Source of the DNA: Xanthomonas sacchari
GTDB taxonomy: Bacteria; Pseudomonadota; Gammaproteobacteria; Xanthomonadales; Xanthomonadaceae
Assembly: GCF_040529065.1 (NCBI RefSeq)
Contig: NZ_CP132343.1
Span: 3,658,001-3,722,000, forward strand
DNA length: 64,000 nucleotides
Reading direction: 5' to 3'
The notes beneath the pieces were generated by a model. The model worked only from the letters and a program-made list of their open reading frames with translations, ran no database searches and had not been told where the DNA came from. Position numbers and translations under genes: made by a program. Shown here piece by piece: positions 45,836-54,828 of this stretch; positions within the stretch are counted from its first letter, which is position 1; every line of letters begins with the position of its first letter.

Positions 45836-46453
45836 ATGTTGCTGCACGCACTGTTGGCCGGCCTCGCCGCCGGCGCCAGCCTGATCGTCGCCATCGGCGC
45901 ACAGAACGCCTTCGTACTGCGCCAGGGACTGCAGCGTCGGCATGTCGGCCTGGTTGTGGCCGTGTGCGCCGCCAGCGATATCGCGCTGATCGTCCTCGGC
46001 GTCTCCGGCATCGGTGCCGTCGTGGATGCATGGCCCGGCGTGCTGCAGGCATTGCGTTTCGGCGGCGCGGCCTTCCTCGGCGCCTACGCGCTGCTGGCGG
46101 CACGACGCGCCTGGCGCGGCACTGGCGGCCTGCAGGCGCAGGGCAGCGATTCGCAACGCTGGCAGCGCGTCCTGCTGACCTGCCTGGCCTTCACCTTCCT
46201 CAATCCGCATGTCTACCTGGACACCATGGTGCTGCTGGGCAGCCTCTCCACGCGCTACCCGGGACAGCTGCGCTGGGCGTTCGCACTCGGCGCCTGCGTG
46301 GCCAGCGCGACCTGGTTCAGCAGCCTGGGCTACGGCGCGCGGTTGCTGCAGCCGGTGTTCCGCAAGCCCGCCGCGTGGCGGCTGCTGGATGCGGCAATCG
46401 CACTGTTCATGCTGGGCTTGTGCCTCGCGTTGCTCCTGCAGCCCCTTGGATGA
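45836..46453 (+). CDS. argO: LysE/ArgO-family arginine/lysine exporter
   Basis: A 205-residue inner-membrane exporter with six hydrophobic helices. The LysE family signature is GASLIVAIGAQNAFVLRQGL, and FTFLNPHVYLDTMVLLGSLS is also characteristic. It exports excess arginine and probably lysine or canavanine. An in-frame ATG at 45800 would add 12 non-conserved residues; 45836 (MLLHALLAGLAAG) aligns with the normal start. Control by the divergent argP is expected. Confidence 0.94.
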   Translation: MLLHALLAGLAAGASLIVAIGAQNAFVLRQGLQRRHVGLVVAVCAASDIALIVLGVSGIGAVVDAWPGVLQALRFGGAAFLGAYALLAARRAWRGTGGLQAQGSDSQRWQRVLLTCLAFTFLNPHVYLDTMVLLGSLSTRYPGQLRWAFALGACVASATWFSSLGYGARLLQPVFRKPAAWRLLDAAIALFMLGLCLALLLQPLG

Positions 46454-46710
46454 ACGCTCGGAAGCGTTGAACACCGACACAGTACGACTGCGCCGATGCA
46501 GCGACGCCGACATCCGAGACGCCGAGCACGTGCCAGCACCGTCCACTCCGGATCACCCCTCAGCGATCGCAGACTTTCAACACGGCAGAGATGGCGCGGG
46601 TGTGCGCGCTTTAGCTGTCCCCCGCGACGCGGATGAAGCGAGCAACAAAAACCCCGGCGCGTGGCCGGGGCTCGGAAGGTGCTGATGTTGGCGCGCGCCG
46701 CGGCGTCGGA
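46454..46710. other. Gene-free gap after argO
   Basis: 257 bp between the convergent argO and small secreted protein genes. The only feature recognised is the intrinsic terminator at 46645-46670. Confidence 0.5.
46645..46670 (-). terminator. Intrinsic terminator of the small secreted protein gene
   Basis: Read on the minus strand, a GC-rich stem CCCCGG...CCGGGG is followed directly by TTTTTGTT. It starts about 40 bp beyond the stop codon of the gene at 46711-47064 and has the full hairpin-plus-U-tract form. Confidence 0.85.
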
Positions 46711-47064
46711 TCAGTCCCAGAAGTTGTTGTAGTCGCGCGCCTTCTTGTCTGGTGCCTGGGAGCTGACCAGTTCGCAGTCGGTGGAGACCGGCGGGTTGCC
46801 CGAGTCGATCGACGCACAGACGAAGCGCGCCAGGTCGCCGACCTTGGCACCGGTCGCTGGGACATGAGCGCCACCTTTCAGGGTGGTGCTTCCGGCGCTG
46901 ACGTCGACGACGGTCCCGACGATCTCTGGGCGCATGTCGTCGTCCGGCATGCTGGCAATCGTGAGTGGTTTGCGCGAGACCATATAGCGGCCAGATTGGG
47001 CGGCGTGTACGGACACGGAAAAAAGCGCCAGGACGGCGGTGAAAATAAAAGCCTTCGAGCGCAT
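46711..47064 (-). CDS. Small secreted protein, unknown function
   Basis: A 117-residue protein starting MRSKAFIFTAVLALFSVSVH with a Sec signal peptide ending about residue 22 (SVHAA). The mature part contains SRKPLTIASMPDDDMRPEIV and two cysteines (FVCASIDSG and TDCELVS) that could form a disulfide. An AGGGGAC ribosome-binding site 8 nt before ATG 47064 supports this start over upstream in-frame ATGs. It is a single-gene unit with its own terminator. Family not recognised. Confidence 0.78.
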   Translation of the reverse strand: MRSKAFIFTAVLALFSVSVHAAQSGRYMVSRKPLTIASMPDDDMRPEIVGTVVDVSAGSTTLKGGAHVPATGAKVGDLARFVCASIDSGNPPVSTDCELVSSQAPDKKARDYNNFWD

Positions 47065-47415
47065 AGCGAGTCCCCTGTAGACAAAATTCATGATAGCAGC
47101 TTGAACTGAGTGTTCAGATGCAGGGAAGGGACATGCGTGCCGCTTCGGCAGCCTCTGAGAGCGCTTCGCCATGCGCGGCCAAGAAAGGCGTCATCGCCGC
47201 AGGTCATCGCGTTGCGTCGCACGGCCACGACGCATCGAGGCCACCGTGGGTTCGGATGACGAGGGCACAGGCGGCCGCAAAACGAAGTCAATGCGGCAAT
47301 GCTGCGAACACGCACTGCCGAGCATGGGGATGCAGCAACTACCGTCGTTTTCAGGAGAGCTTTCAGGAGCCGGCGAAAAAACCAGCAAAGGCGACGCCTA
47401 ACTCTTTGAGACTCG
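47065..47415. other. Gene-free stretch on the 3' side of tRNA-Lys
   Basis: 351 bp holding no recognisable gene. The 3' flank of a tRNA gene is a common integration target, so I looked for a repeated tRNA 3' end or an integrase; neither is present in the window. Confidence 0.5.
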
Positions 47416-47491
47416 TGGTGGGCCGTGATGGATTCGAACCATCGACCAAAAGATTAAAAGTCTTCTGCTCTACCGACTGAGCTAACGGCCC
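47416..47491 (-). tRNA. tRNA-Lys (anticodon UUU)
   Basis: Read on the minus strand, 76 nt including encoded CCA: a 7-bp acceptor stem GGGCCGT / ACGGCCC, D arm TAGCTCAGTCGGTAGAGCA, anticodon loop CTTTTAA with anticodon TTT, and T arm GGTTCGAATCC. All arms pair. It decodes AAA/AAG and is located just downstream of queC with a terminator in between. Confidence 0.97.
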
Positions 47492-47494
47492 AAA

Positions 47495-47520
47495 ACAAGA
47501 CCCCGGCGTTGCACCGGGGC
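47495..47520 (-). terminator. Intrinsic terminator after queC
   Basis: On the minus strand, CCCCGG-TGCAACG-CCGGGG is followed by TCTTGTTTTG. It lies about 36 bp past the queC stop and just before tRNA-Lys, separating the two units. Confidence 0.75.
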
Positions 47521-47555
47521 GCGTAGTCTACCCCAGCACGGGGCGTTTCGCGAAA

Positions 47556-48221
47556 TCAGGCGTAGCGGGTCGGGTCGGCGACGCCCGCGTCGGCGAAGCC
47601 GGCAGCGCGCAGGCGGCAGGCGTCGCAGTGGCCGCAGGCGCGGCCGGCGTCGTCGGCGCGGTAGCAGGACACGGTCAGGCCGAAGTCCACGCCCAGGCGC
47701 ACGCCTTCGCGCACGATGTCGGCCTTGCTCATGCGCTGCAGCGGCGCGTGCACGCGCAGCCCGGCGCCCTCCACTCCGGCCTTGGTCGCCAGGTTGGCCA
47801 GGGTCTGGAACGCGTCGATGAACTCGGGGCGGCAATCGGGATAGCCGGAATAGTCCACCGCGTTGACCCCGCAGAAGATGTCGGCCGCGCCCAGCACCTC
47901 GGCCCAGCCCAACGCCACCGACAGCATGATGGTGTTGCGCGCCGGCACGTAGGTGACCGGGATGCCGTCGCCACCGGCATCCGGCACCTCGATGTCGTCG
48001 GTCAGCGCGGAGCCGCCGATGCTGCGCAGGTCGACGTTGACGGTCTTGTGCGCCACCGCGCCGAGCGCCGCAGCAACACGCGCGGCGGCGTCCAGTTCGG
48101 AGGTGTGGCGCTGACCGTAGCGCACGCTCAAGGCATGCACGGCGAAGCCCTGCGCACGGGCGATCGCGACGACGACGGCGGAGTCCATGCCACCGGAGAG
48201 AAGGACGACGGCGTTTTTCAT
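47556..48221 (-). CDS. queC: 7-cyano-7-deazaguanine synthase QueC
   Basis: Converts 7-carboxy-7-deazaguanine to preQ0 using ATP and ammonia, in the queuosine tRNA-modification pathway. The 221 residues start [20 protein letters not shown] with the PP-loop SGGMDS and carry [16 protein letters not shown]. The zinc-binding cysteines are in [23 protein letters not shown] 48221 was chosen because the family starts exactly at this strand; the in-frame sequence upstream is the G-rich element. It lies downstream of queE, the preceding pathway enzyme. Confidence 0.97.
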   Translation of the reverse strand: MKNAVVLLSGGMDSAVVVAIARAQGFAVHALSVRYGQRHTSELDAAARVAAALGAVAHKTVNVDLRSIGGSALTDDIEVPDAGGDGIPVTYVPARNTIMLSVALGWAEVLGAADIFCGVNAVDYSGYPDCRPEFIDAFQTLANLATKAGVEGAGLRVHAPLQRMSKADIVREGVRLGVDFGLTVSCYRADDAGRACGHCDACRLRAAGFADAGVADPTRYA

Positions 48222-48225
48222 GAGG

Positions 48226-48404
48226 GCGGGGATTCGGGAGTGGGGATTGGGGATTCGCAAAAGCGGGCGCACGTGGGCGAATGGGATCCACATGGTCCAT
48301 TTGACCATGGAGGAGCGGCTTCAGCCGCAATGAAAGTTCGGACAAGATCAGTCGCGGCTGAAGCCGCTCCTACGAATCCCTAATCCCGAATTCCTAATCC
48401 CGGC
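48226..48404. repeat. G-rich heptad element, copy D, with a nested REP pair
   Basis: Left arm 48226-48266 (GCGGGGATTCGGGAGTGGGG..., ending AAAAGC) and inverted right arm 48374-48404 (GAATCCCTAATCCCGAATTC..., ending CGGC). It fills the 186-bp gap between the queE stop (48408) and queC start (48221), leaving 3-4 bp on each side. A GGAGCGGCTTCAGCCGC pair lies directly against the right arm. Confidence 0.87.
48310..48373. repeat. REP palindrome pair (GGAGCGGCTTCAGCCGC family) inside element D
   Basis: Arms GAGGAGCGGCTTCAGCCGCA and the inverse TCGCGGCTGAAGCCGCTCCT with about 23 bp between them. It is the third copy of this family in the window and the second nested within a G-rich heptad element. 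Confidence 0.88.
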
Positions 48405-48407
48405 CGC

Positions 48408-49085
48408 TCAGCGGCCAGGCTCGTCGTTCCACAGTAGCTTGTGCAACTGCATCTGGAACCGTACCGGCAGGCGGTCGGCGACGATCCAGTCGGCCAGGTC
48501 GCGCGCGGTCAGTTCGCTCTTGCTCGGCGAGAACCAGACCGTGCAGCGGGTCTCCAGCCGATGTTCGGCGACCACGCTGCGCGCCCACTCGTAGTCGGCG
48601 CGGCCGCACAGGACGAACTTGATCTGGTCGCGCGCGGTCAGCAACGGCAGGTTCTCCCAGCGGTTGCGATGCGCTTCCTGCGACGCCGGGGTCTTGATGT
48701 CGAGCACCCGCGACACCCGGGGGTCGACTTCGGCGATGTCCAGCGCGCCGGAGGTCTCCAGCGACACGTCGTAGCCGGCGTCGCACAGGCGCTGCAACAG
48801 CTGCAGGCAGCGTTTCTGCGCCAGCGGCTCGCCGCCGGTGACGCAGACATGGCGCACGCCGTGGCGCGCCACCTCGTCGAGGATCGCGTCGATGTACCAC
48901 CATTGCCCGCCATGGAAGGCGTAGGCGGTGTCGCAGTAGCTACAGCGCAGCGGGCAGCCGGTGAGACGTACGAACACGGTCGGCCAGCCGGCGCTCTCGG
49001 CCTCGCCCTGCAGCGACAGGAAGATCTCCGTCAGCTTCAGGCGGGGCAGCGGGCTTTGGACGATATCGCTGGGAACGGCGGCCAT
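48408..49085 (-). CDS. queE: 7-carboxy-7-deazaguanine synthase QueE
   Basis: Radical SAM enzyme that rearranges 6-carboxytetrahydropterin to 7-carboxy-7-deazaguanine in queuosine biosynthesis. The 225 residues contain LKLTEIFLSLQGEAESAGWP, the cluster motif CPLRCSYC, CVTGGEPLAQ and IKTPASQE. The start at 49085 (MAAVPSDIVQ) leaves about 20 residues before the conserved core. Gap to cpoB is 46 bp, so the que genes may be read through from the tol-pal operon, as in related bacteria. Confidence 0.97.
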   Translation of the reverse strand: MAAVPSDIVQSPLPRLKLTEIFLSLQGEAESAGWPTVFVRLTGCPLRCSYCDTAYAFHGGQWWYIDAILDEVARHGVRHVCVTGGEPLAQKRCLQLLQRLCDAGYDVSLETSGALDIAEVDPRVSRVLDIKTPASQEAHRNRWENLPLLTARDQIKFVLCGRADYEWARSVVAEHRLETRCTVWFSPSKSELTARDLADWIVADRLPVRFQMQLHKLLWNDEPGR

Positions 49086-49131
49086 GGCGGGAGAAGAGTG
49101 CTCCCGCGACGGCGGCGGCAGCGTTAGGGGC

Positions 49132-49959
49132 TCAGCGCAGCTGCTGGCCGAGACGGATCGACTGCAGGCGGTCCTGCGCGGTCCGCGCGGCATCGGATCC
49201 AGGATACTTCGCGCCGACCTGTTGCAGGGTCTGCTCGGCGTCCTGGACGCGGCCTTCGCCGTACTGGGACAGGCCGAGCTTGAGCAGCGCACCGGGCGCC
49301 TTGTCATGGGTCGGGTAGCGGCCGATCAGGTCCTGGAACTGGGCCTCGGCCAGCTGGAAGTTCTTGGTGGCGTAGTAGCTTTCGCCGAGCCAGTACAGCG
49401 CGTTCGGCGCATACACGCCGTTCGGGTAGGCCTGCAGGAAGTTCTGGAACAGGTTCGCCGAGTCGGCGTACTTGCCCGCCTTGAGGGCGTCGAAGGCGAC
49501 GTTGTAGGCGGCACGCTCGTCGCCGGCGGCAGCCAGGGTGCCGGCGTCGCCGTGCACCGACGGCGGCGGCTCGGCGACGGCGGACGGCTTGCCTGCGGGC
49601 GCGGCCGGCGCAGCAGCCGGTGCGACGCCATTGGCCGGCGGCAACGGCGGCGTCGCCCCTGCCCCTGCACCATTCTCGAGCCGGCCCACGCGGCCATCCA
49701 GGTCCAGGTACTGGTCCTTGATCTGCTGCTTGAGCTGGTCGTTGCTGTGCTGCAGTTGTTCGATCGTGGCCTCCATCGACTGCATCTGCGTCCGCAGCTG
49801 GTTGAGCTGGTTCAGCATGTCGGTGTTGGCCTGGGTATTCATGGCCTGCTGCTCAAGCGCGGAAACGCGGTCGGCCAGGCTTGCGCGCTGCGCATGAGCC
49901 GGCGCGGCGGCCACGAGGGCCGCCGCGACGATCATCGATGTAAGGACACCGATACGCAT
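49132..49959 (-). CDS. cpoB: CpoB (YbgF), periplasmic TPR protein of the Tol-Pal system
   Basis: Couples Tol-Pal outer-membrane constriction to PBP1b activity during division. The 275 residues have a signal peptide (ending AHAQ, about residue 24), an N-terminal trimerising coiled coil (ADRVSALEQQAMNTQANTDM ... IEQLQHSNDQLKQQIKDQYL), a Pro/Ala-rich linker (about 100-145) and three C-terminal TPRs (AAYNVAFDALKAGKYADSAN, ALYWLGESYYATKNFQLAEA, then ALLKLGLSQYGEGRVQDAEQ). It is 6 bp downstream of pal. PBP1b is also encoded in this window. Confidence 0.96.
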   Translation of the reverse strand: MRIGVLTSMIVAAALVAAAPAHAQRASLADRVSALEQQAMNTQANTDMLNQLNQLRTQMQSMEATIEQLQHSNDQLKQQIKDQYLDLDGRVGRLENGAGAGATPPLPPANGVAPAAAPAAPAGKPSAVAEPPPSVHGDAGTLAAAGDERAAYNVAFDALKAGKYADSANLFQNFLQAYPNGVYAPNALYWLGESYYATKNFQLAEAQFQDLIGRYPTHDKAPGALLKLGLSQYGEGRVQDAEQTLQQVGAKYPGSDAARTAQDRLQSIRLGQQLR

Positions 49960-49965
49960 CTTTTC

Positions 49966-50484
49966 TTACTGCGCCGTGTAGACGATCTCGACGCGACGGT
50001 TCTGCGACCAGCAGGACTCGTTCGACTCGGTGCAGACCGGACGCTCTTCGCCGTAGCTGACCACGGTCAGCTGCGCAGCCGAGCCACCGTTGGCCTGCAG
50101 CGCCGAGGACACGGCGTTGGCACGACGCTCGCCCAGGCCCATGTTGTACTCGCGCGAACCGCGCTCGTCGGTGTTGCCCTGCAGGGTGATGCGCGAGGAC
50201 GGACGGTCACGCAGGTACTTGGCGTGGCAGGCCATGATCGCCTGGAACTCCGGCTTCACGGTGTCCTTGTCCAGGTCGAAGTAGACCACGCGCTGACGCA
50301 GGCAGGAATCGGTGTCCAGGTCGCCCGGGCCATACAGACCGGAGGTCGACGGGCCGGTCGGGGCGGTGGTACCGGTGGTGCCGGTGGTGTCGGTCTGGGG
50401 CTGTTCCTTGACCTTCTTGGCGCAGCCGGCCAGAGCTGCAACGGACAACAGCGAAACAAGCAGAACGCGGGTGGTCTTGTTCAT
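49966..50484 (-). CDS. pal: Peptidoglycan-associated lipoprotein Pal
   Basis: Outer-membrane lipoprotein that binds peptidoglycan and TolB. The 172 residues have lipobox LAGC (Cys21), a Thr/Gly-rich linker and an OmpA-like domain with VVYFDLDKDTVKPEF, LQGNTDERGSREYNMGLGER (diaminopimelate-binding Asp and Arg) and SYGEERPVC. Extra cysteines (DSCLRQR, MACHAKY, VCTESNESCW) suggest disulfides. ATG 50484 gives the complete lipoprotein signal. Confidence 0.98.
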   Translation of the reverse strand: MNKTTRVLLVSLLSVAALAGCAKKVKEQPQTDTTGTTGTTAPTGPSTSGLYGPGDLDTDSCLRQRVVYFDLDKDTVKPEFQAIMACHAKYLRDRPSSRITLQGNTDERGSREYNMGLGERRANAVSSALQANGGSAAQLTVVSYGEERPVCTESNESCWSQNRRVEIVYTAQ

Positions 50485-50552
50485 GGGGATACCTTGTGGC
50501 TCCTGGGCCGATGAGGGGTTCAACAGCGAAATATTAACACCAAACTTACATG

Positions 50553-51872
50553 TCAACGTGCGGTGCGATACGGCGACCAGGACGGCTCGCGCACGTCGCC
50601 ATCGGCGAGCACCAGGCGCTGCCGCACGCGGGCATCGGCCGAGACCGCGTACAGCACACCACGGCCGCCTTCACGCGCCGCATACAGCACCATGCTGGCG
50701 TTGGGGGCGAAGCTCGGCGACTCGTCCAGCGAGCCGGTCGACAGCGTGCTCCAGCGCGGCGAACCCAGGCTGCGGTCCATCATCGCGATCTTGTAGGTGT
50801 TGCCGCTGCCCTGCGCCACGACCAGCTTGTTGCCGTCGAAGGACACGCTCGGGGTCGCGTTGTAGTTGCCCTGGAAGGTGATGCGGGTGGCGCTGCCGCC
50901 GGTGGCCGGCACCTGGTAGATCTGCGGGCGGCCGCTGCGGTCGGAGGTGAAGTAGATGCTGTTGCCGTCCGGCGCCCAGGTCGGCTCGGTGTCGATGCCG
51001 AAGTGGTTGGTCAGCTGGGTCAGCTGCTTGCTGCCCAGATCCATCACGTAGATCTCCGGGTTGCCGCTGCGCGACAGCGCCAGCGCCAGCTTCTTGCCGT
51101 CCGGCGAGAACGACGGGGCGCCGTTGATGCCGCGGAAGCTGGAGACCAACTGGCGCGCACCGGTGGCGATGTCCTGGATGTAGATCGACGAGTTGCCGCG
51201 CTCGAAGCTCACGTAGGCCAGCTTCTTGCCGTCCGGGCTCCAGTTCGGCGACAGCAGCGGCTCGGCCGAGCGGACGATGGTCTGCGGGTTGTAGCCGTCG
51301 GAGTCGGCCACCATCAGCGCATAGCGCATCGCCCCGCCCTTGCCGCTGGCGGTGACGTAGGCGATGCGGGTCCAGAACGCGCCGCGCACGCCGGTGATCT
51401 TCTCGTAGATGGCATCGGCCATCTGGTGGGCGACGTCGCGCATGGCGTTGGCGCGGGCGGTCATGGCCAGACCGAGCATGCGCTCGCCCTTGCCCACGTC
51501 GAACAGTTCGTACTCGACGCGGTAGGCGCCTTCGCCCGCATCCATCACCCGGCCGACGACCAAGTAGCTCTGCTTTAGCGCGCGCCAGGTGGCGAACTGC
51601 ACCTCGCTGCCGCGGGTCGGCCGCTCGACGATCTGCGACTCGGGCAGGTTGCGGAACTGGCCGGAGCGATCCAGGTCGGCGCGCACCACGGCGGCGACGT
51701 CGGTGCTCGGCGGGGTCGCCGAGCCCTGGTACGGCATCGGCACCACGGTGATCGGGGTCGCCGAGGCATTGCCGCCGACGATGTCGATTTCCAGGCCCTT
51801 GTCCTGCGCGGACGCGGCGAGAGGCAGCAACAGGGCGGTGAGAACGGCAAGCCAGCGCGGCAGTTTCTTCAT
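50553..51872 (-). CDS. tolB: TolB, periplasmic beta-propeller
   Basis: Periplasmic partner of Pal and TolA. The 439 residues have a signal peptide (cleaved after AASA, about residue 22), an N-terminal alpha/beta domain ([20 protein letters not shown]) and a six-bladed propeller. The blade motifs [38 protein letters not shown] and [20 protein letters not shown] are clear. ATG 51872 gives the exact signal peptide. It lies 171 bp after tolA and 68 bp before pal. Confidence 0.98.
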   Translation of the reverse strand: MKKLPRWLAVLTALLLPLAASAQDKGLEIDIVGGNASATPITVVPMPYQGSATPPSTDVAAVVRADLDRSGQFRNLPESQIVERPTRGSEVQFATWRALKQSYLVVGRVMDAGEGAYRVEYELFDVGKGERMLGLAMTARANAMRDVAHQMADAIYEKITGVRGAFWTRIAYVTASGKGGAMRYALMVADSDGYNPQTIVRSAEPLLSPNWSPDGKKLAYVSFERGNSSIYIQDIATGARQLVSSFRGINGAPSFSPDGKKLALALSRSGNPEIYVMDLGSKQLTQLTNHFGIDTEPTWAPDGNSIYFTSDRSGRPQIYQVPATGGSATRITFQGNYNATPSVSFDGNKLVVAQGSGNTYKIAMMDRSLGSPRWSTLSTGSLDESPSFAPNASMVLYAAREGGRGVLYAVSADARVRQRLVLADGDVREPSWSPYRTAR

Positions 51873-52043
51873 GGGTCGCTCAGCAGGATCGGAAAGGCGC
51901 AAGAGATAGCAATGCGCGGGTGAACGTATTCGCAATCATGAACCATCGCCATGTGAAGCCGATGGCAGGACGCTCTCCATTATCGCCCATCGCCTGTCCG
52001 ATGGATGGCCGACGGCGCGCAAACGCGGCGGTGACCGCCGAGC

Positions 52044-53034
52044 TCATTGGTCCTGGGCAGTGAAGTTGAAGGTCAGATTGCGCGCGAACACGGTCTCGAA
52101 GCCGCGGTAGGGCAACGGCTGCGCACGCAGCACCGCGGCCTCGATCGAGCGGCGCCCGGCCTCGTCGTAGGGGCAGTCGGGGCTGACCTTGGCCTGCATG
52201 ACCTGGCCACCGGGAATCTGCGTGATCGAGATCTTGCACTTCTGCCCCAGCGGCACCGAGTCCGGGCGCACCCACTGGCTCAGCACGGCCTGCTGGATCG
52301 CCGCGGCGTACTTGGCCTGCAAATCGGTATTGGTGCCGTTCTGGCCCGGCGCCTGCTGCGGCGTGGTGGCCGCGGCCGCGGATGCCTTCTTCGCGTTCAA
52401 GTCGGCGATCTGCTGCAGCTTCTGCTGGGCCAGTTGCGCCTCCCGCTCCAGCTTCTCGCGCTGCTTGCGGATGTCGGCGATCTTCTTCTGCCGCTCTTCT
52501 TCCTGCTGCGCGGCCAGGCGCTGCTTCTGCTCGGCCTCCTGCTGACGCTTCTGCTCGGTCAGGTCGATCTGTTCCTGGCGGCGCTTGGCCTCCTGCTCCT
52601 GCTTCTCCTTTTCCTGGGAGATCGCGGTGCGGGTGGCGCGGTCCTGGTCGACCTTGTCGGGCACCGGGACGAAGTCCTGCGCCTTCTGCTGCTGCGGGGT
52701 CGGCGCCTGCTGCGGCTTGGGCGTGGGCAGCGGCTGCGGCGGCGGCACCGTGTCTTCCTCGGCGACATCCTTGACCGGTTCGGGCAGCGGCTCGGGCAAG
52801 GGCTTGGGCGCGTCCTTCACCGCCTTCTGCGCCGAGCGCACGTCGGCGGCCGAGACCACCAGCGAGGCCTCGACCATCGGCGAACCGGCGGCGGGTTCGA
52901 CCTGGCGCACCGGCGACCACCACCAGGCCAGGAAGAACAGCAGCGCGATCAGCACATGCACCAGCAACGCCAGGGTGACCCCGAGGATCAGGCCCTTGTC
53001 GTCGCCGCGCTGCTGCGGCGGGCGGAAATCGGCT

Positions 53035-53045
<11 letters not shown>
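52044..53045 (-). CDS. tolA: TolA, membrane-anchored trans-periplasmic protein
   Basis: Links inner-membrane TolQR to TolB-Pal. The 333 residues comprise a cytosolic start, one membrane helix (about residues 20-42, LGVTLALLVHVLIALLFFLA), a Pro-rich segment (about 75-115), a long Lys/Glu/Gln/Arg helical domain (about 130-235, for example EKEKQEQEAKRRQEQIDLTE) and a C-terminal TonB-like domain (LSQWVRPDSVPLGQKCKISI, then SPDCPYDEAGRRSIEAAVLR). Its start overlaps the tolR stop by 11 bp. Confidence 0.97.
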
Positions 53046-53472
<427 letters not shown>

Positions 53473-53509
53473 GCGGGAATCCTGGGAGTCGTGGGCAGGC
53501 GGGCGACGC

Positions 53510-54286
53510 TCAGTCGCCGCTGGCCTGGCGCTGCAGGATGGAGCTGAACTCTTCGGAGAAGGTCTCGAAGCGCACGGCCAGGCGCTCGACCCGGGTGGTG
53601 AAGCGGTTGTAGGCCCACACCGCCGGGATCGCCACGAACAGGCCGATGGCGGTGGCGAACAGCGCCTCGGAGATGCCCGGCGCGACCGCGGCGATGCCCG
53701 CCTGCTGGCCGCTATTGATCATGTCGTGCATGGTCACCATGATGCCGAACACGGTGCCGACCAGGCCCACGTAGGGCGCGGTGGAGCCGATGTTGGCGAG
53801 CAGTTCCAGGTTGCGCTCCAGGCGGTCCACTTCGCGCGCATAGGTGGCGCGCATCGCCCGCTGCGCGCCTTCCAGCTGGATGCGCGCATCGAGCCGGCGC
53901 TTGTCGCGCAGGCGGGTGAATTCGCGGAACCCGGCCTCGAAGATCGCCTCCAGCCCGCCGACCACGCGATTGCGGTCGGTGGCGCCGGCGTAGAGCTTGC
54001 TCAGGTCGGTGCCGGACCAGAAGCGGTTTTCGAAGTCGTCGGCCTCGCGGTTGGCGTTCTTGAACACCTTGCCCTTGCGGAAGATGATGACCCAACTGAT
54101 CAGCGAGCCGAGCAGCAGCAGCAGCACGATCACCTTGACCGGCAGGCTGGCCTTGACCATCAGGTCCAGGTAGTTGATGCCGCCGTGGGCGGCGGTGCTG
54201 GCGACGGCCTGGGTGGCGGTCTGGGTCACGTCCTGCGGCAGCGCCTCCACCACCGTGTCCTGCAGGGCCAGGAGCAATGCGATCAT
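53510..54286 (-). CDS. tolQ: TolQ, MotA/TolQ/ExbB proton-channel protein
   Basis: Inner-membrane motor protein of 258 residues. Helix 1 is near residues 25-50 (SLPVKVIVLLLLLGSLISWV). After a cytosolic domain, the two conserved helices include TAPYVGLVGTVFGIMVTMHD and SEALFATAIGLFVAIPAVWA. It powers TolA with TolR. The start overlaps the ybgC stop by four bases. Confidence 0.98.
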   Translation of the reverse strand: MIALLLALQDTVVEALPQDVTQTATQAVASTAAHGGINYLDLMVKASLPVKVIVLLLLLGSLISWVIIFRKGKVFKNANREADDFENRFWSGTDLSKLYAGATDRNRVVGGLEAIFEAGFREFTRLRDKRRLDARIQLEGAQRAMRATYAREVDRLERNLELLANIGSTAPYVGLVGTVFGIMVTMHDMINSGQQAGIAAVAPGISEALFATAIGLFVAIPAVWAYNRFTTRVERLAVRFETFSEEFSSILQRQASGD

Positions 54287-54786
54287 CCGTCGTTCCTCAG
54301 TAATTCGGCTTCAGTGATTTCAAGAACTTTCAATGCATCGTGCAGCGCGTCGTCCATGCCGCGCGGGCGGAAGCTGCCGGCGCTGAGCGCCGCCACCCGC
54401 ACCTGCGCGCGCAACAGCAGCTCCCCGTCGTCGCGGCGGATCGACTGCGCGAACACCAGGCTGGCGCGCTTGCAGTGCGACAGCGCGACGCCGACCTGCA
54501 GGGAATCGTCCAGGCGTGCCGGGCGCAGGAAGTCGAGCTGCATCGCGCGCACCGCGAACACCAGATCGTGTTGCAGGCGCAGACGCTCCTGACCATACCC
54601 CAGTGCCCGCAACCACTCCGTGCGCGCCCGCTCCAGGAAGGCCACGTAGCGCGCGTGGTAGACCACGCCACCGGCGTCGGTATCTTCCCAGTAGACGCGT
54701 GTCGGCCAACTGAATAGACGCGGGGATTGGGGATTCGGGAATGGGGATTCGCCGGACGGCGGCGTATTCGGGTCGATCGCGGTCAA
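54283..54786 (-). CDS. ybgC: YbgC-type acyl-CoA thioesterase with a repeat-encoded N-terminus
   Basis: Hotdog-fold thioesterase that heads the tol-pal operon in most gammaproteobacteria. The catalytic region is [20 protein letters not shown] near residues 31-50, and [13 protein letters not shown] follows. The 167-residue frame starts at TTG 54786, preceded by AGGAG at a 7-nt spacing; TTG overlaps the ruvB stop as TTGA. No alternative ATG exists before the catalytic motif. Residues about 12-25 ([14 protein letters not shown]) are encoded by one arm of the G-rich element, an extension absent from usual YbgC proteins. A start inside the repeat would need a non-standard codon. Confidence 0.9.
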   Translation of the reverse strand: MTAIDPNTPPSGESPFPNPQSPRLFSWPTRVYWEDTDAGGVVYHARYVAFLERARTEWLRALGYGQERLRLQHDLVFAVRAMQLDFLRPARLDDSLQVGVALSHCKRASLVFAQSIRRDDGELLLRAQVRVAALSAGSFRPRGMDDALHDALKVLEITEAELLRNDG

Positions 54787-54828
54787 AACAGCGCTCCTGT
54801 ATCCCCAATCCCCAATCCCGAATCCCGC
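54721..54828. repeat. G-rich heptad element, copy E (within ruvB and ybgC coding ends)
   Basis: Left arm 54721-54752 (CGGGGATTGGGGATTCGGGA...) lies in the 5' end of ybgC. The inverted right arm 54801-54828 (ATCCCCAATCCCCAATCCCG...) lies in the 3' end of ruvB. Between them are the ruvB stop and the overlapping ybgC start. Unlike the other copies it is not outside the genes but appears to be translated in both. Confidence 0.87.

Noticed and set aside
47065-47415. Genomic island inserted at the 3' end of tRNA-Lys
   Set aside because: No integrase gene and no second copy of the tRNA 3' end were found in the window.
47118-47480. Open frame running through tRNA-Lys (ending in RDGFEPSTKRLKVFCSTD)
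   Set aside because: The last part is the antisense translation of the tRNA, a well-known false protein; nothing upstream supports a gene.
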